Assembly (NCBI RefSeq): GCF_006149005.1
Contig: NZ_VBSL01000027.1
Span: 1-39,150 of the forward strand
DNA: 39,150 nt
DNA from: Larkinella sp. C7
Lineage (GTDB): Bacteria; Bacteroidota; Bacteroidia; Cytophagales; Spirosomataceae
Reading direction: 5' to 3'
Below are positions 24,838 to 33,504 of this stretch, piece by piece. Under the pieces are notes generated by a model, which worked only from the letters and a program-made list of their open reading frames with translations, searched no databases and was not told where the DNA came from. The translations under genes and the position numbers were made by a program. Each line of letters begins with the position of its first letter. The first letter of the stretch is position 1.

Positions 24838-26235
24838 ATGCCCCGGCAACTGATTGCCACTACCCCCACTGCCGGCCTGCGCCCCGTTTTCGGCTCGAAC
24901 GTTGGCGAAGGCGTCAAACGATATCAGACCCTCCGGGAGTTGCTAACGGTGGGCAGCGGCCATGCGGTTTTTGCCGAGCCCGTTATCGAACCCGGTCAGA
25001 TTCGCTGGTTTAGCGATCTGCCCGGTGCCATTCAGCCCTATCAGGAACTGTCGCCCGAATGGCAGGCCAAATCCCGGGCGGTTTTGCGGTATTATACCGA
25101 TCTGGCGTATGACCAGATTCAGCGCTACCACGACGCGGACGACCTGCACCGGATGCTGGCCGACTGCCTTGAAATTCCGCAGGTTAAAAACCTGTATCTC
25201 ATTGGCAAACGCCCGGTTTTAATCCTGTGGGGCTTTCTGAGCAGTGATTTCAACCCCGCCCGTGGCCTGGTTCACAAGCTGACGCAGCAGGCCGTTGCAC
25301 CCCGGATGATGCTCAACACCAAAGTGGTGCAAGCCGTTGACCAGAAGCCGGTTGCCAACGCGACAGTATCCCTGTACCACGGCGGACAGACGTATCAACT
25401 GACGACCAGCACCGACGGAAACGTCAGTTTCCAGCAGATCGTCCCCATCGATCCGCTGGTGTTTCAGGTGGAGGCCGCAGCCGACGCGTACGCCGTGGCA
25501 ACCACCACGCTGACCAGCGAAAAAACCGTTGCCGACCTCATTTTCGACGGTTTTTATCCCCTCATCACCACCTTAACCTTGCACCCGCGACTTGAAGAAC
25601 ACGCCTTCCCGCTCCAGCTTATCGATCTTGCTACGAATGAACCGGTCAACGGTGCCACGGTACGGCTAACGACCGCCAATTCCGACCTTACCCAGACCAG
25701 TTCGGAAACCGGCCTGGTTTCCTTCAACCCGGTTTTGCTGTTGGCCGGTGAAAAAGCGGTGGTGTATGTGACGCATCCGGATTTTGCCGACGAGCGCCTG
25801 GAACTGGCGGCCGGGGACCAAATCCGCGTTGTGGAACTGAATTCATCCGGGCTTCGGGGGCGTCGCGGTGCGTTCAGCGTCAATCTCCGCTGGTTTTCGA
25901 CCGACGACCTGGATCTGTTCGTTTCCGATCCCGGCGGCAATCTGCTCAATTACCAGCAACGGGAAGTGAATTTCAGAGATAACCTAGGCATTCTTGATCT
26001 GGACGCCAACGCCGATGACGATTCGGCCACGACCGAGCCGCAGGAAAACGCCTACTGGGAGAAAGCACACGCGGGGTATTACACCATCGAGGTTTCGTTT
26101 TATAAACGCCGTTCGCCGAAAGGACAGGCCGTTCCGTTCGAGATCACGGTTCAGCACGGCAATCAGCAGTACGTCCTGCAACGGGAGACATCCAAAGAGG
26201 GCGAGCGGGTTTTTGTGGACCGGTTTCACCTCTGA
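24838..26235 (+). CDS. SrfA-like N-terminal domain with DUF2135/YfaP-like C-terminus
   Basis: 465 aa from ATG 24838, 5 bases after the protease stop; a longer in-frame ORF runs back into that gene but lacks support. Residues 1-150 repeat the shared N-terminal domain: RPVFGSNVGEGVKRYQTLREL, IRWFSDLPG (55-63), LADCLEIPQVKNLYLIG and VLILWGF (Trp131). Two Ig-like or carboxypeptidase-regulatory-like repeats follow (KPVANATVSLYHG, EPVNGATVRLTT). The C-terminal part, with LRWFSTDDLDLFVSDPGG, LDLDANADDDSA and PFEITVQHGNQQY, fits DUF2135 (YfaP). No transmembrane segment or signal peptide is visible, so it may stay in the cytosol or be carried out by another route. The family role is unknown. Confidence 0.82.
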   Translation: MPRQLIATTPTAGLRPVFGSNVGEGVKRYQTLRELLTVGSGHAVFAEPVIEPGQIRWFSDLPGAIQPYQELSPEWQAKSRAVLRYYTDLAYDQIQRYHDADDLHRMLADCLEIPQVKNLYLIGKRPVLILWGFLSSDFNPARGLVHKLTQQAVAPRMMLNTKVVQAVDQKPVANATVSLYHGGQTYQLTTSTDGNVSFQQIVPIDPLVFQVEAAADAYAVATTTLTSEKTVADLIFDGFYPLITTLTLHPRLEEHAFPLQLIDLATNEPVNGATVRLTTANSDLTQTSSETGLVSFNPVLLLAGEKAVVYVTHPDFADERLELAAGDQIRVVELNSSGLRGRRGAFSVNLRWFSTDDLDLFVSDPGGNLLNYQQREVNFRDNLGILDLDANADDDSATTEPQENAYWEKAHAGYYTIEVSFYKRRSPKGQAVPFEITVQHGNQQYVLQRETSKEGERVFVDRFHL

Positions 26236-26341
26236 CCGCTCAAAAAAACGACCGGCCGTGATAACCTTTTTTACGGACGGGCATCAATAGACATCCCGGC
26301 GCTCCCGGCGCTTTACCAAACCATTAGAAAGCCCTTTCCGC

Positions 26342-27964
26342 ATGAAACGTGAACTTCTTACGACCCCCCTGAAACGCATTCGGCCGGTATTTTTTAACGT
26401 GGGTGAAAACGTCAAACGGTATGAACAGGTGCGTGGCCTGTTTGTCAACGGTCACGACCGTTTGTTTGCCGAACCCCTCGTAACGGGGGCTGGCCGCGAT
26501 GAAATTACCTGGTATGGGGCGTATTCCGGCGATTTCCGGACGCTGGCATCGTATTCGCCCGAGGAACAGCAACAGCTTCTGCCGATTCTGAACGAGCAGG
26601 TCAACTCCCTGTTTCGCGACATCATCCGGTATATCAAAAAAGGGCCGGGGCAATATGACCGGGCCAGCTACCGGAATCTGCGCCAAAGTGTCGAGAGCTT
26701 TCTGGAAGTACCTTCGACGGAACATATCCTGGTATTCAACACACCCGACGGCCCCCGGTTTACGCTGACCAATTGGGGGTTTATGTTCGAAACGGAGAAA
26801 CCCGAGCGCAACATCATCCGGAAACTGGTGCCGTTTGGGGTCACGCCCGTGGTGATCAGGGCCACGTACCGGCCAACGAACCTGCCCGCAGCCAACGAGC
26901 CGCTGGCGGTTGAGTTTGAAACCCATAAACGGACGCTGACAACCGACGAACAGGGCCTGTTAACGATTGCAGAGGTTCCGTATCTGAGCGAAATAACGGT
27001 GTATCAGCAGGACGCCGGTGGGCAGCCGGTGAATCGGCAAACCGTCTTCGTGGATGAACGAAACCCGGCGGAACCGTATCCGGTTTTGCTCGAACGACTG
27101 CCGTTTTCCATGTTTTTCCGGGTGGTAGACCAGCACGGACGGGCGGTTCCCAAGCACCATATCCGGCTCGATTATCAGGGGATGCAACTGCCCGCCCAGG
27201 CTGATGAACAGGGACGGTTGCTGCTGAACAATACCTATTACGGCGAAAGTGTGCAGTGTTACGACCTCGTCGATAAAAAAGAGCCGCTGGTCAAAACCTA
27301 CGTCCACGAACGCGGCCAGGCCGACTATGTGATTCCGGTTTTTATTCCGGACCCGCTCAAACCGGTGAAGCGCGGCCTGGGTTGTCTGGGACTGCTGCTG
27401 GGATTGCTGGTGCTGCTGGTGGCCGGGCTGATTGCCTACTACTACTTCGCCTATGACGAAAAACCGCTCTCCCAGCATCAGTTGAACGCATCGGTCCGGA
27501 AGCATCTCGCGCCCCACAAAAACCGCCTTTCCCCCCCGGATAGCCTGAACCCCGTCGCCCCCGATTCGACCGCCGTATCTCCGGATACGCTGAACGAAGC
27601 CGGTCCGGAAATTCACGACGACATTGCGCTGTCTCAATGCAATGGCGGGCAGGACGGACAGGATTATCAAAGCCCTGACATCAAGGTGGTGATTGCCGAA
27701 TATGATCTGGGCAAGGAAGATGCCACCTTCGCGCTGGACTACTACACGGATGCCGTCCCGGATCAGATCGAGGTGTTTGAAGGCCGCAAAGACGACATCG
27801 ATGAGGATTCGAAACCGCTGTTTATTTACTACGGCAGCACGATCTACGACAGTTGGTCACGGGCATCCATGCAGCAACTCATCAAAACCAAAAGCCAGTA
27901 TGTAACGGTTCGGGTCACGGGGCAAACCATCTGGAATTACCGGGTCAATTGCCCACTGAACTGA
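26342..27964 (+). CDS. Single-pass membrane protein with SrfA-like N-terminal domain
   Basis: 540 aa. Residues 1-155 carry the shared domain: RPVFFNVGENVKRYEQVRGLF, DEITWYGAYSG, LYSPEEQ-type helix start near 72, and FTLTNWGFMFE (Trp145). Then come two regions like carboxypeptidase-regulatory repeats (FETHKRTLTTDEQGLLTI, RLDYQGMQLPAQADEQG). A transmembrane helix lies at about 346-370 (LGCLGLLLGLLVLLVAGLIA), preceded by KPVKRG, so the N-terminal part is cytosolic. The outer C-terminal domain (from about 445, SPDIKVVIAEYDLGKEDATF, ending with one Cys near the end) is unrecognised, possibly beta-rich. It is the last gene of the + strand cluster and stops 8 bases before the stop of the opposing caspase gene. 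Confidence 0.82.
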   Translation: MKRELLTTPLKRIRPVFFNVGENVKRYEQVRGLFVNGHDRLFAEPLVTGAGRDEITWYGAYSGDFRTLASYSPEEQQQLLPILNEQVNSLFRDIIRYIKKGPGQYDRASYRNLRQSVESFLEVPSTEHILVFNTPDGPRFTLTNWGFMFETEKPERNIIRKLVPFGVTPVVIRATYRPTNLPAANEPLAVEFETHKRTLTTDEQGLLTIAEVPYLSEITVYQQDAGGQPVNRQTVFVDERNPAEPYPVLLERLPFSMFFRVVDQHGRAVPKHHIRLDYQGMQLPAQADEQGRLLLNNTYYGESVQCYDLVDKKEPLVKTYVHERGQADYVIPVFIPDPLKPVKRGLGCLGLLLGLLVLLVAGLIAYYYFAYDEKPLSQHQLNASVRKHLAPHKNRLSPPDSLNPVAPDSTAVSPDTLNEAGPEIHDDIALSQCNGGQDGQDYQSPDIKVVIAEYDLGKEDATFALDYYTDAVPDQIEVFEGRKDDIDEDSKPLFIYYGSTIYDSWSRASMQQLIKTKSQYVTVRVTGQTIWNYRVNCPLN

Positions 27965-27972
27965 GCCTGCCT

Positions 27973-29484
27973 TCAACGCCGAAAATAAAACTCGTCGCCC
28001 GTCAGCGAAGTCGACTCCCAGGGAATCTGTTCGTTGTTGGTTTTCTGCATCACATCCGTGCGCACCAGCCGGAAAACGGATTCGATCGAGACATTGGGCT
28101 TCTGGATGTGTTGCAGCAAACTTTCGGTGTAGGTGCCGTTTTTACCGGTTCCATCGGCGGCCGTACTGCCGGGCGCGGTGGCAAAGGCAATAAGCGTGCC
28201 GGTTGGAGCTTTGATCGACGCCGGGCCGCCCGAATTGCCGGCATCCCGTTGCTGGGCCGGTTTGACGAACGGATCGTTTCGGCAGGCATCCATCACCAGA
28301 ATATTGACGCGGGTGTTGGCGGCTTCCATTTTATTCAGAATATGCTGTAGACCGACGCATTCTGATTCGACATCACTCTGCTTCGTCACTTCCACCGGAA
28401 CCAGGTAATTCAACCCGTTGCGCTGAACGCCATGACCGGCATAATAGACCATCCCGACCGTGTAATTTTCCTTGCTCAGCACCTCTCCAAACGTATTGAT
28501 GGCACTGATGAGGGCAATCCGGTCGACATTTGTGCATTTGATCACCCTGAATCCCAGGCTGGTCAATGAGCTGGCCATCGCGTCGGCATCGTTGACCGGA
28601 TTGCCCAACGATGGAACCCCCTTGTAACCGCCGTTCCCGATCACCAGCGCCAGCCGTTTATCGACCGCCGACTTCGCAGCCGCAATTCGCTGGGCCATCT
28701 GGGGCGTCAGCGTAAATTCCAGCCGGCTCACGTTGCCCACCGCGTCCTGTGCTTCCAGTAGAATGGGGTAATCGCCCCGGTCGGTCAGTTGCACCACCGG
28801 CTGAAACGTCCCTTTTTCGTCGAGCGCAACCGACTGCCCGTTGAGCGTGAGCCGATCGACCTTCGAGGGATCGGTAACCCGCCCGATAATGGCGACCTCA
28901 CCCGTTTTAGCCTTTGCCAACCGGGCCATGCCCCGGGCCGCTTCCGGCAGCGAAGGGCTGATCACATCAATTTGCGGGCCAACGGTATCCCGCACGGCCA
29001 ACACCGGTGCTACCTGTTTTCCGGAAAAATGAAAGCCAATCTGTCGAAAAAACGCTTCCCGGTCGCGTTCATACGCCCCCCGGCCTTTGAAAAGAATCGT
29101 AACCGCCTGGGAAGCCGCCTGATCAATCGATTGAACACTGCAATGGGGAGCCCTGACAACGGCGACCGGCTCCGGCTGCCCGGGGTCGAAGGCTTCCAGT
29201 TTGACGATCACCCGCGGCACCGACGCATCCAGCGGGCATTTATCCGTCAGACAGCTTAACTCGATCCGCCACCCGGCCTCGCCGGCCTGCGAACCCGCCA
29301 CAACTGAATATTTCCGCTCGCGGAGCAATCCTTGCAAAACCGGCAGGACGGACGTCAGCTCGTGGGTGCTTCCCGTCTTCACCACGACCGCTACCGGCGG
29401 TTCGGCCACGGCCCCAAAAACCGTGGCACACGCCAGCCAACTCCCCATCAGAACCGACAGCACACTCAATCGGAATCTCATCAT
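27973..29484 (-). CDS. Secreted caspase-family (C14) peptidase
   Basis: 503 aa with a signal peptide (MMRFRLSVLSVLMGSWLACATVFG). The N-terminal 250 residues contain a beta-sandwich-like segment (DRLTLNGQSVALDEKGTFQP, LEAQDAVGNVSRLEFTL), as in other bacterial caspases with an N-terminal Ig-like region. The caspase domain then starts KRLALVIGNGGYKG. It has His351 in MVYYAGHGVQRNG and Cys401 in ILVMDACRNDPFVKP. The block GTLIAFATAPGSTAADGTGK follows. It is the last gene of the minus-strand operon and its 3' end faces the srf cluster. As a periplasmic caspase it may process envelope or secreted proteins; the target is unknown. Confidence 0.93.
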   Translation of the reverse strand: MMRFRLSVLSVLMGSWLACATVFGAVAEPPVAVVVKTGSTHELTSVLPVLQGLLRERKYSVVAGSQAGEAGWRIELSCLTDKCPLDASVPRVIVKLEAFDPGQPEPVAVVRAPHCSVQSIDQAASQAVTILFKGRGAYERDREAFFRQIGFHFSGKQVAPVLAVRDTVGPQIDVISPSLPEAARGMARLAKAKTGEVAIIGRVTDPSKVDRLTLNGQSVALDEKGTFQPVVQLTDRGDYPILLEAQDAVGNVSRLEFTLTPQMAQRIAAAKSAVDKRLALVIGNGGYKGVPSLGNPVNDADAMASSLTSLGFRVIKCTNVDRIALISAINTFGEVLSKENYTVGMVYYAGHGVQRNGLNYLVPVEVTKQSDVESECVGLQHILNKMEAANTRVNILVMDACRNDPFVKPAQQRDAGNSGGPASIKAPTGTLIAFATAPGSTAADGTGKNGTYTESLLQHIQKPNVSIESVFRLVRTDVMQKTNNEQIPWESTSLTGDEFYFRR

Positions 29485-29493
29485 CGTCTCTTC

Positions 29494-30363
29494 TTAGTTG
29501 GTGGTTTTAAGCATCAGCCGGGCCTGTTTATCCCACAATTCCTGCAGTTTCTTTCCGCCTTCGGTCACCGTACATAAAGCCGTGCCGCCATCCTCGACCT
29601 TTTTAATTTTGGCAAAAGCAACTTCCTCATTCACAATTCGTTTGGTTCCGTCGGGCCGGGCTACTTCGCGTTGGTTAGTGATGATGATGCGCGTGCGCAT
29701 GCCCGGCAGCGGAAAAGGAAACAGAATACCGTCTTCGTCCGATGCCGATGCTTTCGAGGTCAGCCCCTCGCCTTCGACCCGAAAGCTGATGATGCCTTTT
29801 TTGTCGCTTTTTTCGAGCACTTCCAGAATTTGCATACTGGCCGGAAATTTTCGGCGGGCAAAACTTTCCGCCTTGGACATCAGGGAATTCATGGCGATGT
29901 TGACCAGGTAATCCCGATCCGAATTGCTGCTGGAAGTGGACGAACTCTGAAGCGTTTCGAACTCACTGACGCCGGTTTCGAGGTCGGTTACCTGCACTTT
30001 GGCTTCCACATTGCAATTATTATAGGTCACATTCCCGATCCGCTGGTTACTGAAATTCACTGCCGTTACCTCGCCGTTGATCATAAACTGCGCCCCGGCC
30101 AACTGCCCGGCCTGAATGGCGTTGGTCTGATCGTATTTGTCGTCCAGCGACTTTTTCTGCTGCTGAACAATCTCATCCAGGGTGGAAGAATCGACGGTTT
30201 TAACCCGCCTTGAACTCGTGAGACCCGAAAAAACGGCCGAGGTGACCCGGTCGCTGTAGTTTCCTTTGAACGGAAACACGCTCACAACCGGCTGCGACGA
30301 AACCTGCGCCATCGTCAGGGGAACCACAAAAAGCCATGCAGCTAACGTAAAGAGAACTTTCAT
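29494..30363 (-). CDS. CsgG-like exported protein
   Basis: 289 aa with a signal peptide (MKVLFTLAAWLFVVPLTMAQ). It shows the CsgG/curli-assembly-family pattern: VVSVFPFKGNYSDRVTSAVFSGL, then TVDSSTLDEIVQQQKK, and QAGQLAGAQFMINGEVTAVNF, followed by AKVQVTDLETGVSEF. Such proteins in Bacteroidota sit in the envelope, often as lipoproteins or as FlgT/TolB-like periplasmic factors; here no lipobox Cys is visible. Its place 9 bases upstream of the caspase gene in the operon suggests a structural or regulatory partner. Confidence 0.78.
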   Translation of the reverse strand: MKVLFTLAAWLFVVPLTMAQVSSQPVVSVFPFKGNYSDRVTSAVFSGLTSSRRVKTVDSSTLDEIVQQQKKSLDDKYDQTNAIQAGQLAGAQFMINGEVTAVNFSNQRIGNVTYNNCNVEAKVQVTDLETGVSEFETLQSSSTSSSNSDRDYLVNIAMNSLMSKAESFARRKFPASMQILEVLEKSDKKGIISFRVEGEGLTSKASASDEDGILFPFPLPGMRTRIIITNQREVARPDGTKRIVNEEVAFAKIKKVEDGGTALCTVTEGGKKLQELWDKQARLMLKTTN

Positions 30364-30414
30364 AGTAAACGTGATTTGTTTTTAACGAGAGAAAAATTGG
30401 TGTTGAGTACGCGG

Positions 30415-31689
30415 TTATTTATCCAGTTTTTCAAGAATTTCCTCCAGCCTGCGAATCAGCGAGGGCAATTCGCTCCGGGCCTGGGCCACAAGTTGCTGGG
30501 GTTGTTTACTCATTTTGACCACGATCTGATACCGCCGGATGATTTCCGTCGTTTTGGGTTTTACCCAGCGCGTATCCTGTTGAAAGCCAGCCCGGCAACG
30601 TTCCGGCATATCGGCCTGATCGTAGAAAAGCATCTGGTTCAGGGAATCATAGAAATTCTTCTGATTGCGGTAAAACGTGTCGAATTTTTCGGCAAACTGC
30701 TCGGCATTATCCGTGCTGATTTCCTCATCCATCCGCTTCAACAGCGGCAAATCTTCCCGAATACCGGCCAGCGCCGTCTCGTTTACGTAGCTGTCCAAAG
30801 GCGGGCAGGGCGCTTGATCTGTTACTACGGGTGGAACGGGTGGTTTCGGCGGAACACCGCCCCCTCCTCCCTGGACGGGGCGAATGGCCATCTGCTGCTG
30901 CGGGTTCTGGTTCTGGTTGTTCTTCGCAGCCGCACTTTCGGTCAGTTTGACAACGGTTTTTATAAACTGGTCCCAGGTCGGCTTTTCCTTTGTTTTCGAC
31001 GACAGCAGCCGGTTGGTCGCCACCTGCCAGGAAACCCCCAGCCAGCCGCCCTTCGGATCACTGAAGGAGTACTGGTTGCGTTTGCAACTGCTCAGAATCA
31101 GACTCCCGGCATAATTCCGAAACAACGCGTTGTACTTGGCGGCATCGGCACTTTCCGGTGCATCCATCGGAATGGCCTCACGTTTGCTGGTGACGGGCGG
31201 CTCATCGCTCCGTTCTTTGTTGCAGGCTTCGCCAATCACCAGCGCCAGACGCGGTTTTTTGGCCAGAATCCGTTCGTAAATCGTTTGCAGATTTCGGGAA
31301 CTGGTTTCCAGCGTAGCGCGGTCGGCGTTGGCTTTTCCAAAAATCAGGGAGGGGTATTCGTTCTGACGGTTGTTCCAGCCGTGTCCGATAAAGTAAAACA
31401 GCACCACATCGTCGGCGTCCACTTTCAGAGCGTCCAGTTTCTGGTCCAGTTCGGTGGCCAGGCATTTGGCCCCGCTATAAGCCGCCATTTCGAGTGATAA
31501 ACCGGCGTATCGGGCAACGTTGGGTCCGTAATTGCCGGTCAGGTAATTGTACGTTTTACGGTTGGCATCGCCGAGGGTCGGATCATCCGTGTCGGCAAAA
31601 ACGATGAAATGCAGTTTCGCCTGCCCCAGCGACGATGTCGTCCCCGGGCCGGCGAAACAGAGAAGAAAGAGAAGGGCTAGGACGCGCAT
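30415..31689 (-). CDS. Divergent caspase-like protein with long C-terminal helical region
   Basis: 424 aa with a signal peptide (MRVLALLFLLCFAGPGTTSSLGQ). It has a caspase-type His103 in LFYFIGHGWNNR and Cys156 in LALVIGEACNKE, about 53 residues later, the same spacing as in the other caspases here. The remaining caspase motifs are weak. The C-terminal half has a Gly/Pro-rich linker (GGGGGVPPKPPVPPVV) and a helical segment (LPLLKRMDEEISTDNAEQFA). It may be an active divergent peptidase or a regulatory pseudo-peptidase. It follows the M48 gene after 4 bases and is part of the same operon. Confidence 0.82.
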   Translation of the reverse strand: MRVLALLFLLCFAGPGTTSSLGQAKLHFIVFADTDDPTLGDANRKTYNYLTGNYGPNVARYAGLSLEMAAYSGAKCLATELDQKLDALKVDADDVVLFYFIGHGWNNRQNEYPSLIFGKANADRATLETSSRNLQTIYERILAKKPRLALVIGEACNKERSDEPPVTSKREAIPMDAPESADAAKYNALFRNYAGSLILSSCKRNQYSFSDPKGGWLGVSWQVATNRLLSSKTKEKPTWDQFIKTVVKLTESAAAKNNQNQNPQQQMAIRPVQGGGGGVPPKPPVPPVVTDQAPCPPLDSYVNETALAGIREDLPLLKRMDEEISTDNAEQFAEKFDTFYRNQKNFYDSLNQMLFYDQADMPERCRAGFQQDTRWVKPKTTEIIRRYQIVVKMSKQPQQLVAQARSELPSLIRRLEEILEKLDK

Positions 31690-31693
31690 AGGG

Positions 31694-33451
31694 CTACTGC
31701 GGTTTTACGAATGTTTTTCCCCGGTTGTTTCCGGGTTGCTTCCCCGGTGTTTTAGGGTTCTTCTTTTTGTCACCGGGCTTGTCCGGTGTTTTCACCCCCG
31801 GTGCAGGCTGAACAACAATTTTCTTGAGCTGAGCCTGGATCTTCTTAAAGTCAGGCTCGTTGGTTTCCAGCGTATTAAAATCCGTATAGGCAAAGGCAGT
31901 CGAAAGCAGGAAGTTAACGTGGTTGAACCGGTCGAGGGAGCGCGGGTGTGATGAATACACCGACTCGCCTTTTTTGGCGGCCACATTCCGGAACGCGAGC
32001 ATGGCGTAATTCTGGCTTCTCAACGCATAGCCCGTGGCCGCCAGGTCGGAGGCCCGCTGGCTGTTGTCCTGCCGTTGCTCGCCGGTCTCCGAAGCGTTCA
32101 TGACATATTGCAGGGCCGCAGCTTCCTCCGGCGATTCACCGGCTTCCTTTTCATCCCGCGCCAGTTTACTCCAGACTTTAGCGGCCTGCCGGGGGTCATA
32201 GCCGGCCATGAACATGTATTGCAGCCCGATGCGATCGGCCTGGGTTTCCTGTTCGCGGTTATAACTGCTGTGGTACATGTCTTTGGCCGCCTGAATCAAC
32301 TTGGCCGGTACATCGCTGCCGGTTTGGTAGCCGGTTACCGTGCTACCGAAATCCGCCAGTGCCTGCCAGTCTTTGCCCGTTCGGTAGCTTTTGGTGTGGT
32401 GCCGCTGGGTAACGTGGGCAATTTCGTGGCCCAGAATGGCCGCCAACTGGGCCTCGTTTTCCAGTTGTTTGATCAGTCCGGTATGCACAATGACCGTTCC
32501 GTTGGGATAGGCCGACGCGTTGAACGTATCGTCGTGAACCAGATAAAACTTGAAGTTGATAAAATCAGGGTGGTTGGGATCCAGTGATTTCAGGTATTCC
32601 GGAATCAGTTTCTGCCCCACATCATTGACATACGCAAACAGGTTTCGTTCGGTCACAAAGCGATACGACATGTCTTTCCCGATCTGTAAAACATCTTTGT
32701 TCATGAACAAAGCCTTGTTGATGGCCCGGCGCATCAACAGATCGTCCTTACTGATTTCAACCGGGCGCATGGTGCCGGATTTGACAAAAATAACCCCGCT
32801 CGTATCGCGCCGACCCGTTACGGTCAGTTCGGCTCCCAATTGCATTTGGTTAAACGAGTTGAAAGTTTTGTTTTTCCATTCGTCCTGGCCCTTCACCTCG
32901 GCTTTGGGGTCCATCCGCACCTCCTGTCCGTCGATGATCGCCCGGTTTCCATCCCGAAATTCGAGAATACCGCTGACTTTGGCCTTCCCGAAATAATCAT
33001 CATCCAGGTAAAATTCTTTGGCGATGTTCCGCAACGTTCGCTGGTAATGGTCGAAATGGAAGCTAATCTCCATACCGGCCCGGAACGAGGACGGCGTCAG
33101 TAAATCCTGGGGTTTCACTTTCCGCCGGACCCCTTTCGAATAGCTCACCCTGCGTTTCGGAAACAGGGTTGAATCGGTCATGAATACGTGGCTATACCGC
33201 CCCTCTTCATCGTTTTCGGCCAGCACCAGCATGTATTTATAAGGCGGTTTAAACTCGATGATAATCCCTTTTCCGGTTTTATCGAGGGGCACTTCGTCCA
33301 CCGGCGTGTCCGGCACCACCGGAGCTACGGGCTTCGGAGCCGTTATTTCCGGCTTCGATTCTTCCTTTTTTTTCTTGCCCTTCTGGGCCACCAGGGTCAG
33401 CGGCAGAACGAGCAGCATTCCCATCAACAGGTTGATACGCATGATTTTCAT
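31694..33451 (-). CDS. Secreted M48-family zinc metallopeptidase with extra N-terminal region
   Basis: 585 aa with a signal peptide (MKIMRINLLMGMLLVLPLTLVAQ, then a Lys-rich stretch KGKKKKEESKP). The zinc motif is HEIAH at residues 342-346 within LAAILGHEIAHVTQRH, and the third ligand lies in the EQETQADRIGLQYM block. This fits M48-type peptidases (BepA/LoiP-like) of the periplasm. Unlike BepA, about 250 residues precede the peptidase domain. They contain two beta-rich segments (PPYKYMLVLAENDEEGRYSH, GILEFRDGNRAIIDG) without a family I know. It is co-directional with its neighbours and may clear or mature the caspases or their substrates. Confidence 0.9.
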   Translation of the reverse strand: MKIMRINLLMGMLLVLPLTLVAQKGKKKKEESKPEITAPKPVAPVVPDTPVDEVPLDKTGKGIIIEFKPPYKYMLVLAENDEEGRYSHVFMTDSTLFPKRRVSYSKGVRRKVKPQDLLTPSSFRAGMEISFHFDHYQRTLRNIAKEFYLDDDYFGKAKVSGILEFRDGNRAIIDGQEVRMDPKAEVKGQDEWKNKTFNSFNQMQLGAELTVTGRRDTSGVIFVKSGTMRPVEISKDDLLMRRAINKALFMNKDVLQIGKDMSYRFVTERNLFAYVNDVGQKLIPEYLKSLDPNHPDFINFKFYLVHDDTFNASAYPNGTVIVHTGLIKQLENEAQLAAILGHEIAHVTQRHHTKSYRTGKDWQALADFGSTVTGYQTGSDVPAKLIQAAKDMYHSSYNREQETQADRIGLQYMFMAGYDPRQAAKVWSKLARDEKEAGESPEEAAALQYVMNASETGEQRQDNSQRASDLAATGYALRSQNYAMLAFRNVAAKKGESVYSSHPRSLDRFNHVNFLLSTAFAYTDFNTLETNEPDFKKIQAQLKKIVVQPAPGVKTPDKPGDKKKNPKTPGKQPGNNRGKTFVKPQ

Positions 33452-33504
33452 AAGACCAGGGTTAAATAAAAAGGTATGGCCGAGTCAACGGCGAATTCAA
33501 AACT

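Noticed and set aside
26236-26341. Possible terminator in the gap before the last SrfA-like gene
   Set aside because: Only short imperfect pairing (CCGGCC..., CGGCGC repeats) was seen; no stem followed by a T-run.
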